Shown here: in pieces, positions 1 through 9,182 of the stretch | How positions within the stretch are numbered: the first letter of the stretch is position 1 | How the letters are laid out: each line of letters opens with the position of its first letter | Origin: Amycolatopsis solani | GTDB taxonomy: Bacteria > Actinomycetota > Actinomycetes > Mycobacteriales > Pseudonocardiaceae | Reading direction: 5' to 3' | Assembly (NCBI RefSeq): GCF_033441515.1 | Contig: NZ_JAWQJT010000002.1 | Span: 1,364,001 to 1,428,000 of the forward strand | DNA: 64,000 nucleotides | Notes under the pieces: generated by a model | Databases searched by the model: none | Seen by the model: only the letters and a program-made list of their open reading frames with translations | Told to the model about the DNA's origin: nothing | Position numbers and translations under genes: made by a program

Positions 1-1012
1 CGAAGTGGTAGGTGTAGTCCTCCATGAAGGACGTGCCGCGCTCGGCGCCGGCACCCATCGCCTTGACCGCGGCGAGCAGGGCGGAGGTCTTCCAGTCGCC
101 CTCGCCGCCGAAGCCGTAGCCGTCGGCCATCAGCCGCTGGACGGCCAGGCCGGGCAGCTGGCGCAGGCCGCCGAGGTCCTCGAAGTTCGTGGTGAACGCG
201 CCGAAGCCGCCGTCGGTGAGGAACTTCCGCAGCCCGGCCTCGATGCGGGCGGCGTACCGCAGCGACTCGTGCCGCGCTCCCCCTGCCGCCAGCTCCGGGA
301 CGACGTCGTAGTCCTCGGCGTAGCGGGCGACCAGGCCGTCCACATCGGACACGGCGTCGACGACCTCGACGAGATCGTTGACGCCGTAGGTGTTCACCGA
401 GACGCCGAACCGCAGCTCCGCCTCGACCTTGTCCCCTTCGGTGACGGCGACGTCGCGCATGTTGTCGCCGAAGCGGGCCAGCCGGAGGTTGCGCAAGTGG
501 TCGGCGCCGATCGCGGCCCGGGCCCACGCGTCGATCCGCGCGACCACGGCGGGGTCGCCGACGTGGCCGGCGACGGTCTTGCGCGGCACGCCGAGGCGCG
601 TCTGGATGAACCCGAACTCGCGGTCGCCGTGCGCGGCCTGGTTGAGGTTCATGAAGTCCATGTCGATGGTGGACCACGGCAGGGCTTCGTTGAGCTGGGT
701 GTGCAGGTGCAGCAGCGGCTTGCGCAGCGCGTCCAGGCCGGTGATCCACATCTTCGCGGGCGAGAAGGTGTGCATCCACGCGATCACCCCGACGCAGGCC
801 GGGTCGGTGTTGGCTTCCTGCAGCACGCGGCGGATCGACGCGGACTCGGTCAGCACCGGCTTGCCGACGACCTCGGCGGGCAGCCCGCCGGAAGAAGCCA
901 GCAGCTGCTGGATGCGCAGGGACTGGCCGGCGACCTGTTCGAGGGTCTCCTCGCCGTAGAGGGCCTGGCTCCCGGTGAGGAACCAGAGCTGGGGTTTCGA
1001 CGCGCGGGTCAT
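1..1012 (-). CDS. araA: L-arabinose isomerase, C-terminus cut by window edge
   Basis: Converts L-arabinose to L-ribulose in the cytoplasm, the first step of arabinose breakdown. The protein begins [22 protein letters not shown], the typical AraA opening, and continues with family blocks such as [12 protein letters not shown] and [20 protein letters not shown]. The ATG at 1012 has AGGAG seven bases upstream. About 337 residues are present of the usual 500 or so; the rest lies left of position 1. It is the last visible gene of a leftward operon, 20 bases after araD. Confidence 0.96.
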   Translation of the reverse strand, partial: MTRASKPQLWFLTGSQALYGEETLEQVAGQSLRIQQLLASSGGLPAEVVGKPVLTESASIRRVLQEANTDPACVGVIAWMHTFSPAKMWITGLDALRKPLLHLHTQLNEALPWSTIDMDFMNLNQAAHGDREFGFIQTRLGVPRKTVAGHVGDPAVVARIDAWARAAIGADHLRNLRLARFGDNMRDVAVTEGDKVEAELRFGVSVNTYGVNDLVEVVDAVSDVDGLVARYAEDYDVVPELAAGGARHESLRYAARIEAGLRKFLTDGGFGAFTTNFEDLGGLRQLPGLAVQRLMADGYGFGGEGDWKTSALLAAVKAMGAGAERGTSFMEDYTYHF

Positions 1013-1032
1013 CGTTTTCTCCTGGAAGCGTT

Positions 1033-1710
1033 TTAGTGCTGGCCGTAGACGTTCTGGTACCGGGCGTAGAGCCGGTCGACGTCCTCGGGTGGGAGGGGTT
1101 CGGGCGTGCCGAGCTCGAAGGCCTTGTGCACGGTGCGGGCGACGTCCTCGACCATCACCGCGGCCTTGACCGCGTCGCGGGCGGTGCGGCCGACGGTGAA
1201 CGGGCCGTGGTTGCGCATCAGCACGGCCTTGGACCGGCTGGTGCGCAGCGTTTCGACGATGCCGCGGCCGATGGAGTCGTCCCCGATCAGGGCGAACGGC
1301 CCGACCGGGATCTCGCCGCCGAACTCGTCGGCGATCATCGTGAGCACGCACGGGATGGGCTCGCCGCGGGCGGCCCACGCCGTGGCGTACGTCGAGTGGG
1401 TGTGCACGACCCCGCCGATCTCCGGCATTTCCCGGTAGACGTAGGCGTGCGCGGCGGTGTCGGACGACGGCGCGAGCTCGCCGTGCACCAGCTCGCCGTA
1501 CAGGTCGGTGACCACCATCGTGTCGGCGGACAGGTCGTCGTAGGACACCCCCGACGGCTTGATGACCATCAGCTCGCGCCCGGGCACGCGGGCCGAGACG
1601 TTGCCCGCGGTCCAGATGACCAGTGCGTTGCGGGTCAGCTCGCCGTGGAGGTTCGCCACGGTCTCGCGCAGTTCCGCGACGGTGTCGAGGACTTCACCGG
1701 TCAGCGACAT
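1033..1710 (-). CDS. araD: L-ribulose-5-phosphate 4-epimerase
   Basis: Class II aldolase-fold epimerase of 225 aa that turns L-ribulose 5-phosphate into D-xylulose 5-phosphate for the pentose phosphate pathway. Visible family signatures are the GNVSARVPG loop, the metal-ligand [11 protein letters not shown] segment and the RNHGPFTVG block. The ATG at 1710 shares one base with the TGA of araB (TGATG), so translation is probably coupled. The order araB-araD-araA fits an arabinose operon. A fuculose-phosphate aldolase is less likely given the neighbours. Confidence 0.95.
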   Translation of the reverse strand: MSLTGEVLDTVAELRETVANLHGELTRNALVIWTAGNVSARVPGRELMVIKPSGVSYDDLSADTMVVTDLYGELVHGELAPSSDTAAHAYVYREMPEIGGVVHTHSTYATAWAARGEPIPCVLTMIADEFGGEIPVGPFALIGDDSIGRGIVETLRTSRSKAVLMRNHGPFTVGRTARDAVKAAVMVEDVARTVHKAFELGTPEPLPPEDVDRLYARYQNVYGQH

Positions 1711-3341
1711 CAGGAGCGTCCTTTCGCGACTTCGCGGCGGCGGGCGGCGAGGCGGTGCATGACATCGTTGGCGCCGCGCCCGAAGTAGTCGTGGAGCGTC
1801 GTGTATTCGGCATAAAGCGCGTCGTAGGCGGTGACGTTCGCGGGCTCCGGCCGGTAGACCCCCCGCCGGACCGAGCCCATCACCGCGGCGGCCGCGCGGA
1901 CGTCCGGGTAGGCCCCGGCGGCGACCGCGGCGTGGATGGCCGAGCCGAGCGCGGGGCCCTGCTCGGAGCCGATGACCGACAGCGGCAGGTTCGTGACGTC
2001 GGCGTAGATCTGCATGAGCAGCGCGTTCTTCACCAGGCCGCCGGCGATGATCAGCTCGGTGACCGGCACCCCGGCCTCGCCGAAGGTCTCGACGATCTTG
2101 CGGGTGCCGAACGCGGTGGCTTCGAGCAGGGCGCGGTAGACGTGTTCGGGGCGGGTCGCGAGGGTCTGCCCGACGATGACGCCGGACAGCTCGTGGTCCA
2201 CGAGGACCGACCGGTTGCCGCTGTGCCAGTCCAACGCGACGAGCCCGTGTTCGCCGATCCCCTGCTGCGCGGCCAAGCGGGTGAGCTCGTCGTGCCCGTC
2301 CCGGGCGAAGTGCTCGGTGAACCAGCCGAAGATGTCGCCGACGCCGCTCTGCCCGGCCTCGTAGCCCCACAGCCCGGTCACGATCCCGCCGTCGACGACC
2401 CCGCACATGCCGGGGACTTCGTGCAGCTCGGCGCCGTTCATCACATGGCACGTCGAAGTGCCCATGATCGCGACCATCTGGCCCGGCTCGACGGCGTTCG
2501 CGGCGGGCGCGGTGACGTGGGCGTCAACGTTGCCAACGGCGACCGCGATGCCCTCCGGCAGCCCGGTCCACCCGGCGGCTTCGGCGCTGAGACCGCCCGC
2601 GCGGGCACCCAGCTGCCCCAGGGGGTGTTCGAGCTTGTCGGCCACGAAGGACTCGAAGCCCGGCGCCAGCTCGCGCAGGAAGTCGCGGCTCGGGTACTGG
2701 CCGTCCTGCAGGATGCCCTTGTACCCGGCCGTGCACGCGTTGCGGACGTACGCCCCGGTCAGCTGCCAGACGATCCAGTCCGCCGCCTCGACCCAGTGCC
2801 GCATGGCGCCGTACACCTCGGGCGCTTCTTCGAAGAGCTCGAGGCCTTTGGCGAACTCCCACTCCGAGGAGATCAGCCCGCCGTAGCGCGGCAGCCACTT
2901 CTCGCCGCGCGTGCGGGCCAGGTCGTTGATGCGGTCGGCCTGCGGCTGGGCCGAGTGGTGCTTCCACAGCTTGACGTAGGCGTGCGGTTCGGCCTCGAAC
3001 TCGGGCAGCTCGCACAGCGGCGTGCCGTCGGCGGTCGTCGGCACCATGGTGCACGCGGTGAAGTCGGTGCCGATGCCGATGACGTCGGCGGGGTCCGCCC
3101 CCGCCGCGGCGAGCGCGGCCGGGACGGCGTTGCGCAGCACCCCGACGTAGTCCGACGGCACCTGCAGCGCCCAGTCCGGCGGCAGTGCGCGGCCGGTGGC
3201 GGGCAGCGTGTCGTCGAGCACGCCGTGCGGGTACTCGAAGACCGCGCTGCCCAGCTCGGCACCGTCGGCCACGCGCACGACCACCGCACGTCCGGAGAGC
3301 GTGCCGAAGTCGACGCCCACGACGAGAGGGTCTGCTGACAC
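1710..3341 (-). CDS. araB: L-ribulokinase (FGGY family)
   Basis: Phosphorylates L-ribulose. The 543-aa length matches bacterial AraB. The N-terminal ATP-binding block reads VVGVDFGTLSGRAVVV, and the C-terminal half has the FGGY-type IIAGGLVKNALLMQIYADV segment. I chose the GTG at 3341 because AAAGGA lies about eight bases upstream; an ATG at 3368 in the same frame would abut the GH51 stop and has a poorer ribosome site. It follows the arabinofuranosidase gene within 25 bases and is coupled to araD by TGATG. Confidence 0.95.
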   Translation of the reverse strand: MSADPLVVGVDFGTLSGRAVVVRVADGAELGSAVFEYPHGVLDDTLPATGRALPPDWALQVPSDYVGVLRNAVPAALAAAGADPADVIGIGTDFTACTMVPTTADGTPLCELPEFEAEPHAYVKLWKHHSAQPQADRINDLARTRGEKWLPRYGGLISSEWEFAKGLELFEEAPEVYGAMRHWVEAADWIVWQLTGAYVRNACTAGYKGILQDGQYPSRDFLRELAPGFESFVADKLEHPLGQLGARAGGLSAEAAGWTGLPEGIAVAVGNVDAHVTAPAANAVEPGQMVAIMGTSTCHVMNGAELHEVPGMCGVVDGGIVTGLWGYEAGQSGVGDIFGWFTEHFARDGHDELTRLAAQQGIGEHGLVALDWHSGNRSVLVDHELSGVIVGQTLATRPEHVYRALLEATAFGTRKIVETFGEAGVPVTELIIAGGLVKNALLMQIYADVTNLPLSVIGSEQGPALGSAIHAAVAAGAYPDVRAAAAVMGSVRRGVYRPEPANVTAYDALYAEYTTLHDYFGRGANDVMHRLAARRREVAKGRS

Positions 3342-3364
3342 TTCTGGTTCCTTTCTGGGTCGGC

Positions 3365-6300
3365 TCATCGGCCGGTGATGACGAGCGTCGTCACGGAGTT
3401 GGCGGGGAGGGTGAGCTTCGACGTCGCGGCCAGGCCGGTGAGCTCCCTGGTCTGCGGCACGATGGCGGCCGGCGCGGCGAGGCTGTTGCGTCCCGCCGGG
3501 TCGCCGGTGAGGGTGGTGAGCGTCCCGGTGCCGTCGACCGCGGTGACGCCGGTGAGCGAGAGCCGGGTCGTCTGGACCTGGCCGGTGGGGTTGACGAGCT
3601 TGACCGTGAAGGTCTTCCTGCCGCCCTTGGTGGTCACGTTGACCACCTGCCGCAGCGGGCTGCCCTGGTTGAGGCGGCTGGTCACGATCTGCTTGCCGAG
3701 CGTGCTGGAGAACATCTGCTGCACCCAGTACGACGGCGAGCCGTAGCTGCTCCCGGCGTCGAAGCCGATCAGGTTGACCGGCCAGTTGGACTGGTTCTCC
3801 TGCACCAGCACCGGCGCGTACATCGAGCCGATGACGACGTCGCTGTTGCGTTCGAGCCCGGTGAGGAACGCGGCCTCGCCGATGGCGGCCGCCAGGGTTC
3901 CGGTGGGCCGGCCGTCCTGGGCGCCGTACTCGCCGACGAGGATGTCCGGGCCGGACCGGTCCGCGGTGTCGTAGCGGGTGGAGTTGTCGGTGAACCACTG
4001 CGGCGACTGGTAGTAGTGGTCGTCCGCGGCGTCCGGGCGCACGCCGGTGGACGTGCTCGACGCGGCCCCGCCCTGCAGGCCGCCGGTCGTGGCGATGACC
4101 GTCAGCTGCGGGTACTTCGCCTTGATCGCGTTGAACATGTCGGTGAAGCGCCAGGCGTAGCTGCCGGAGCCGTCGAACCAGTCCTCGTTGCCGACCTCGA
4201 CGTAGTGCAGGTCGAACGGCGCCGGGTGCCCGTCGGCGATCCGCTTCGCACCCCACGTCGTCGAGGCGTCGCCGATGGCGTACTCGATCTCGTCGAGCGC
4301 TTCCTGGACGTACTGCGGGTAGTCGGCCTGGCTGACGTGCTGGCCGTTGAGGGTGTAGCCGGCGAACAGCGCCAGCAGCGGCTGGGCGCCGATGTCCTCG
4401 GACAGCTTGAGGTAGTCGAGGATGCCGAAGCCGTCGGTGGACCAGTAGCCCCATGCGCTGTTCTGGTGGCCCGGGCGCTCCTCCGGCTTGCCGATGGTGT
4501 CCTTCCACGCGAACCGCGTGTCGAGGGTGTTGCCCTCCAGGAAGTTGCCGCCGGGGACGCGGAAGAGGCCGAGCTTCATCGCCGCGAGCTTCTGCCCGAG
4601 GTCCAGGCGGACGCCGTGGTTCTTGAAGGTGGGCGGGAACAGCGACACCTGCTGGAACCAGGCGTCCCCGGCGAGGGCCTGCTTGCCCTTGTTCACCAGG
4701 GAGACGACGATCCGGTTGTCGGTGGACGTCGTGATCGTCGACGGCGTGGTGAAGCTGAACGTCTGCTGCGCCCAGTCCGCGCCGACGGGCTGGACGTCCT
4801 TGCTCGCCAGGACCGTGCCGTCCGGCTTCTCCAGGCTGACGCGGACCGCGCCGGTCCACGTGCCCTTCGCGAAGAAGCTGCCGGTGTACTTCGTGGCCGG
4901 TTTCGCGGCGACGCCGTAGTAGCCGACGTTGGCCGCGGCCACGCGCCCGCCGGCCGGGACCACGTCGGCGTGGACCTTCAGCGACCGGTCGAGTGCGGTG
5001 TTGAGCGGGGTGGCGGTGTCGATCGCGTACGTGCCGGTTGCGCCCGCCGAGGCGAGCAGCGACCAGTACGGGACCGGTGTGTCGCCCGCGCCGCTGCCGC
5101 CCTGGTAGGCCTCCTTGAAGGTGCGGTTGCGGACCAGCTCGGCGTAGAGCCCGCCTTCGACGGAGTGGCTGATGTCTTCGAGGATCGAGCCGTAAGTGGT
5201 CGGGCGGGTGTTGGCGCGGACGACGTTGGCGTCCACGGCCAGCTGGTTGGCTCCGGCGAGGGTGCCGATCTGGGCCGCGGTGAGCGGGAAGCGGCGCAGT
5301 TCCAGTTCGTCGATCGTGCCGGTGAACCCGGCGCCGACCGTCAGTGGAGCGGCAGCGGTGCCGGACGCCGGGCACGCCGAGACGTCCAGGGTCGTGCCGG
5401 TCGGCGTGCCGCAGGTGCTGGTGACCGTCGCCGCGTCACCGTCCGCGTAGACGGTGAGCCGCTGCGACGCGCGGTCGAGCACGACGGCGGCGTGGTGCCA
5501 GTTCCCGTCGGCCAGGCCGCCACCGGTGGTGGTCACCTGGATGGTGCCGACGCGGGCGGTGAGCTTGCCTGCTGCTATGCCCAGCGCGTAGCCGTCGCCG
5601 TGGTCGACGAGGGTGCCGTCCGCGGTGGTGCGGAACCAGGCGGCCAGCGACAGCGAGCCGGTGCCGGTGTCGAACGCGGGCGAGGCGCCCAGGTCCACAG
5701 TGGACTTGCCGTCGAGCTGGACGGCCTTGCCCGCCGCTCCCGCGGTCCAGGTCGCGCCCTTCAAAACCCCGTCGGCGCCGTTCGCGGACGCATCGCGCGT
5801 GACCGTGCCGGTGCCTTCGTCGAAGTGCCACGAGCCGCTCGCGGCCAGCGCGGCGACGGCGGACGCGGTCAGCGGCGTCGGGTACGCGCGGACGTCGTCC
5901 ACTCCCCCGGCGAACCAGTCCACCGGCCCGCCCGCCCACTTGCCGCGCCCGATGACCAGGTGCCCGCCCGCGGTCCACGGCGTCGTGAACGGGACGCTCT
6001 GCTGCAGGGTTCCGTTGACGTACAGCGAAAGCGTCCCCGCGGCGCGGTTGTAGACGCCGACGACGTGCTGCCACTGGTCGGCCTGCGCGGGCAAGGTGGA
6101 CACCGCCGAGGACGACGCCGAGTCGCCGTCGGCCGCCCGGCGCGTGAAGGCGAAGCGGCCGTCGGCGGCGCGCTGGAGGTAGAAGCCGCTGATGGTCGAG
6201 CCGTCGATGCTGACCGCGGTGCGGAAGCCGGTGGCCGCGGTGGGCTTGACCCACGCGGACACCGAGAAGCTCTGCGCGGTGTCGACGACCGGCGCGGGCG

Positions 6301-7165
6301 CCTCGATGGCGGCGTCGGTGCCGTTGAAGGCGGCGCCGTGAGGGCCGACGACGCCGTCGCCCCAGGTGGTGCCGCCGGTCAGGGTCGCGGTGCGGGCGTC
6401 GAGGGAGTCGTCGGCCGCGGTGGTGCCGGTGCCCTCGTCGAGGGTCCAGTGCCCTGCGATGGCCAGGCGTGCGGCATCGGCGCCGGTCAGGGCGCTGGAG
6501 TAGGCGCGGACGTCGTCGATCGTGCCGTCGACGTAGTCCACCGGGTTGCCGCCGTACTTACCGCGGCCGATCACCAGGTGGCCGGTGCCGGCCCAGCCCG
6601 CGGGCGCGGCCACCGTCGCCTGGTGGGTGCCGTCCACGTACAACGACAGCGTCGACGCGGCCGCGTCGAACACGCCGGTGAGCTGGTACCACTGGCCCAC
6701 GACGGGGTCGAAGTTCGCCGAGGCGACAACACCGTCGGACGGCGCGTCCCCGGCGAGGCGGGTGAAGGCGAACCGGCGCGAGTCGTCGCGGAACTGGAGG
6801 AAGAAATTGCTGACCTGGTTTCCGTCGACGCTGACGAACGTCTGGAAGCCGGACGTCTTGTCGAGCTTGACCCAACTGCTGACGGAGAAGCTCTTGGTGG
6901 TGTCGAGCACGGGCGCGCCGGCGTCGGCGAAGCCACTGGCTCCGTCCGTCGTCAGGGCGCCACCCCGGATGCCGGGACCCCAGCCCGCGCCCGAGTTGAG
7001 GGTCGCGGGGTGATCCCCGGCGCTGTCGGCGGCGGTGGTGCCGCTGCCTTCGTCGAACGTCCAGTGCCCGGCCAGCGCCGAGGCCTGCTCCGCCACGCTG
7101 GCCGGAGCGGGCAGGGCGGAGAACAAGGTCACGGCCGCGAGCACGGCCAGGATGCGGGTCTTCAT
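3365..7165 (-). CDS. Secreted GH51 alpha-L-arabinofuranosidase with three LamG-like domains
   Basis: A 1266-aa exported enzyme expected to release L-arabinofuranose from arabinan or arabinogalactan. It has a signal peptide (MKTRILAVLAAVTLFSALPAPASVA), three LamG/concanavalin-like repeats (about residues 30-610, each opening with a GHW/GSW-F/L-DEGTGT motif), then a GH51 region beginning near LAVDANVVRANTRPTTYGSILEDISHS with a CBM4/9-like insert. VEVGNEDWFDGSG carries the likely acid/base Glu and ILVGEYG the likely nucleophile. ATG at 7165 overlaps the permease stop (ATGA), tying the enzyme to the importer. Being inside the arabinose operon supports the substrate. Three LamG modules on a GH51 is a large architecture. 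Confidence 0.93.
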   Translation of the reverse strand: MKTRILAVLAAVTLFSALPAPASVAEQASALAGHWTFDEGSGTTAADSAGDHPATLNSGAGWGPGIRGGALTTDGASGFADAGAPVLDTTKSFSVSSWVKLDKTSGFQTFVSVDGNQVSNFFLQFRDDSRRFAFTRLAGDAPSDGVVASANFDPVVGQWYQLTGVFDAAASTLSLYVDGTHQATVAAPAGWAGTGHLVIGRGKYGGNPVDYVDGTIDDVRAYSSALTGADAARLAIAGHWTLDEGTGTTAADDSLDARTATLTGGTTWGDGVVGPHGAAFNGTDAAIEAPAPVVDTAQSFSVSAWVKPTAATGFRTAVSIDGSTISGFYLQRAADGRFAFTRRAADGDSASSSAVSTLPAQADQWQHVVGVYNRAAGTLSLYVNGTLQQSVPFTTPWTAGGHLVIGRGKWAGGPVDWFAGGVDDVRAYPTPLTASAVAALAASGSWHFDEGTGTVTRDASANGADGVLKGATWTAGAAGKAVQLDGKSTVDLGASPAFDTGTGSLSLAAWFRTTADGTLVDHGDGYALGIAAGKLTARVGTIQVTTTGGGLADGNWHHAAVVLDRASQRLTVYADGDAATVTSTCGTPTGTTLDVSACPASGTAAAPLTVGAGFTGTIDELELRRFPLTAAQIGTLAGANQLAVDANVVRANTRPTTYGSILEDISHSVEGGLYAELVRNRTFKEAYQGGSGAGDTPVPYWSLLASAGATGTYAIDTATPLNTALDRSLKVHADVVPAGGRVAAANVGYYGVAAKPATKYTGSFFAKGTWTGAVRVSLEKPDGTVLASKDVQPVGADWAQQTFSFTTPSTITTSTDNRIVVSLVNKGKQALAGDAWFQQVSLFPPTFKNHGVRLDLGQKLAAMKLGLFRVPGGNFLEGNTLDTRFAWKDTIGKPEERPGHQNSAWGYWSTDGFGILDYLKLSEDIGAQPLLALFAGYTLNGQHVSQADYPQYVQEALDEIEYAIGDASTTWGAKRIADGHPAPFDLHYVEVGNEDWFDGSGSYAWRFTDMFNAIKAKYPQLTVIATTGGLQGGAASSTSTGVRPDAADDHYYQSPQWFTDNSTRYDTADRSGPDILVGEYGAQDGRPTGTLAAAIGEAAFLTGLERNSDVVIGSMYAPVLVQENQSNWPVNLIGFDAGSSYGSPSYWVQQMFSSTLGKQIVTSRLNQGSPLRQVVNVTTKGGRKTFTVKLVNPTGQVQTTRLSLTGVTAVDGTGTLTTLTGDPAGRNSLAAPAAIVPQTRELTGLAATSKLTLPANSVTTLVITGR

Positions 7166-8148
7166 CGACCACTCCCCCGGGTCACAAGACGTTGCAGGAC
7201 GATGAAGACGAACAGCAGGGCGCCGGTGATGATCGACGTCCACCAGGAGTTGAGGGTGCCGTCGAAGGTGATCAGCGTCTGGATGATGCCCAGCACCATG
7301 ATCCCGAGCACGGTGCCCAGCACGTAGCCGGAGCCGCCGGTGAGGATGGTGCCGCCGATGACCACCGCGGCGATCGCGGTCAGCTCGAGGCCGACGCCGT
7401 TGAGCGGGTCGCCGGAAGACTTGTACAGCACGAGAAGCAGCCCGCCGAGGGCCGAGCAGAAGCCGCTGATCGTGTACACCGCGATCTTCGTGCGGCCGGT
7501 CTTGAGGCCCATCAGCATCGCGGACTGCGCGTTGCCGCCGATCGAGTAGACCGTGCGCCCGAACCGCGTGAAAGCCAGCACGTACACCGCGATCGCGACG
7601 ACGACCAGTGCGGCGACCACGCTGATCGAGATGTGCAGTTCCCCGCCGAGCGGGATCTGCGTCTGGGCGAGCGTGGCGATCGTCGCGTTGTCGATCGAGT
7701 ACGCCTCGGTGCTGATCGTGTAGCAGAGCCCGCGGGCGAAGAACATCCCGATCAGGGTCGCGATGAACGGCTGGATCTCGAAGAAGTGGATGAGCGCGCC
7801 CATCCCGGCGCCGAGCAGCGCCCCGACCACCAGCACCACGGCGATGGCCGCGTAGGCGGACCAGCCGTGCTTCTGCATCAGGTCGCCCGAGATCACTGTG
7901 GACAGTGCGACGACCGAGCCGACGGAGAGGTCGATGCCGCCGGTGAGTATCACGAACGTCATCCCGACCGCGACGACCAGGAGGAAGGCGTTGTTGATGA
8001 ACAGGTCGAGGATGACCTGCCCGGAGCCGAACGCGTCGTAGCTGGCCGCGCCGAAGATGTACGCCCCGATGAGCAGTGCCATCGTGGCGAGGATCGGGAG
8101 GTGTCGTTGCCGGGGCCGGTAACCGCGAACGCGGTCCAGGGTGGTCAT
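7162..8148 (-). CDS. Sugar ABC transporter permease, YjfF-like
   Basis: Membrane permease of 328 aa in the BPD_transp_2 (ribose/galactofuranose) class. It shows about eight or more hydrophobic segments and the hallmark GMTFVILTGGIDLSVGSVVALS segment. It is the second of two permeases, coupled to the first at 8145-8148 by ATGA and to the GH51 gene downstream. With the YtfQ-like binding protein it probably imports a furanose sugar, here most likely L-arabinofuranose. Confidence 0.93.
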   Translation of the reverse strand: MTTLDRVRGYRPRQRHLPILATMALLIGAYIFGAASYDAFGSGQVILDLFINNAFLLVVAVGMTFVILTGGIDLSVGSVVALSTVISGDLMQKHGWSAYAAIAVVLVVGALLGAGMGALIHFFEIQPFIATLIGMFFARGLCYTISTEAYSIDNATIATLAQTQIPLGGELHISISVVAALVVVAIAVYVLAFTRFGRTVYSIGGNAQSAMLMGLKTGRTKIAVYTISGFCSALGGLLLVLYKSSGDPLNGVGLELTAIAAVVIGGTILTGGSGYVLGTVLGIMVLGIIQTLITFDGTLNSWWTSIITGALLFVFIVLQRLVTRGSGR

Positions 8149-9182
8149 GCCGTGACCTCGACCTTCTCGGGAGCGGACGTGGGCGCCGGCTGCCCGGCCG
8201 CGGGTGTCCGGCGGCGGCGCAGCTTGCGGCGGAACGCGGGCGACTGCAGTAGGCACACCGCCAGCACGACCACGGCCTTGAACAGCATGATCGCCTCGGG
8301 CGGGATGCCGAGGGCGTAGACGGTGGTGGTCAGCGTCTGGATGAGCAACGCGCCGATCACGGCGCCGCCGATGGAGAACCGGCCGCCGGTGAGCTGGGTG
8401 CCGCCGACGACGACGGCGAGGATCGCGTCGAGTTCGATGAACAGCCCGGCGTGGTTGGCGTCGGCGCTGTGCACGTTCGCGCTGATCATCAGCCCGGCGA
8501 TGCCGGCGCACAGCGCGCAGAAGACGTAGACGAGCCAGGTCAGCCGCGCCGAGCGGAGGCCGGCCAGCCGGCTGGCCTCGGGGTTGCCGCCGACGGCCTC
8601 GACGAGCAGGCCGAGGGCGGAGCGGCGGACCAGCAGCGACGCGAGCACGAACACCGCCAGCGCGATGAGGATCGCGCTGGGCAGGGTGAAGACGAACCCG
8701 CTGCCGATCCATTCGTAGGGTGCGGAGTTGATCGTGATGATCTGCCCGCCGGAGATGAGCTGCGCGATCCCGCGCCCGGCGACCATGAGGATGAGCGTGG
8801 CGATGATCGGCTGGATGCCCAGTGCGGCCACGAGCCAGCCGTTCCACACGCCGAGCACCAGCGACAACCCGAGCGCCAGCCCGACCGCGACGAGCGTCGC
8901 GCCGACGCCGTCCGGGTGGTCGGCGATCCACAGGCACGCGAGCGAGCCGCTGATCGCGACGACCGCGCCCACCGAGAGGTCGATGCCGCGGGTGGCGATG
9001 ACGAGCGTCATGCCGATCGCGATGAGGATCAGCGGGGCGCCGTTCTTGAGGATGTCGACGAGGTTCCCGTAGAGGTGACCGTCGCGCAGTTCGATCTTGA
9101 AGAACGCCGGGCTCGCGATGAGGTCGCCCACCAGCAGCGCGAGCAGCGCCACCACGGGCCAGAACAACCGGTGCTTGGTCAT
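8145..9182 (-). CDS. Sugar ABC transporter permease, YtfT-like
   Basis: First permease of the importer, 345 aa, multi-spanning, with GMTLVIATRGIDLSVGAVVAISG, the class signature. Its ATG at 9182 overlaps the ATPase stop. The C-terminal tail after the last helix is charged and Pro/Ala-rich (RRRRTPAAGQPAPTSAPEK). Pairing with the 7162-8148 permease as a heterodimer follows the E. coli YtfT-YjfF arrangement; that assignment is by analogy. Confidence 0.93.
   Translation of the reverse strand: MTKHRLFWPVVALLALLVGDLIASPAFFKIELRDGHLYGNLVDILKNGAPLILIAIGMTLVIATRGIDLSVGAVVAISGSLACLWIADHPDGVGATLVAVGLALGLSLVLGVWNGWLVAALGIQPIIATLILMVAGRGIAQLISGGQIITINSAPYEWIGSGFVFTLPSAILIALAVFVLASLLVRRSALGLLVEAVGGNPEASRLAGLRSARLTWLVYVFCALCAGIAGLMISANVHSADANHAGLFIELDAILAVVVGGTQLTGGRFSIGGAVIGALLIQTLTTTVYALGIPPEAIMLFKAVVVLAVCLLQSPAFRRKLRRRRTPAAGQPAPTSAPEKVEVTA

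Noticed and set aside
1710..5375. Single 1221-codon minus-strand frame spanning araB and part of the GH51 gene
   Set aside because: The frame runs in from the out-of-frame GH51 region; only the part from 3341 on is AraB, with its own start and ribosome site.
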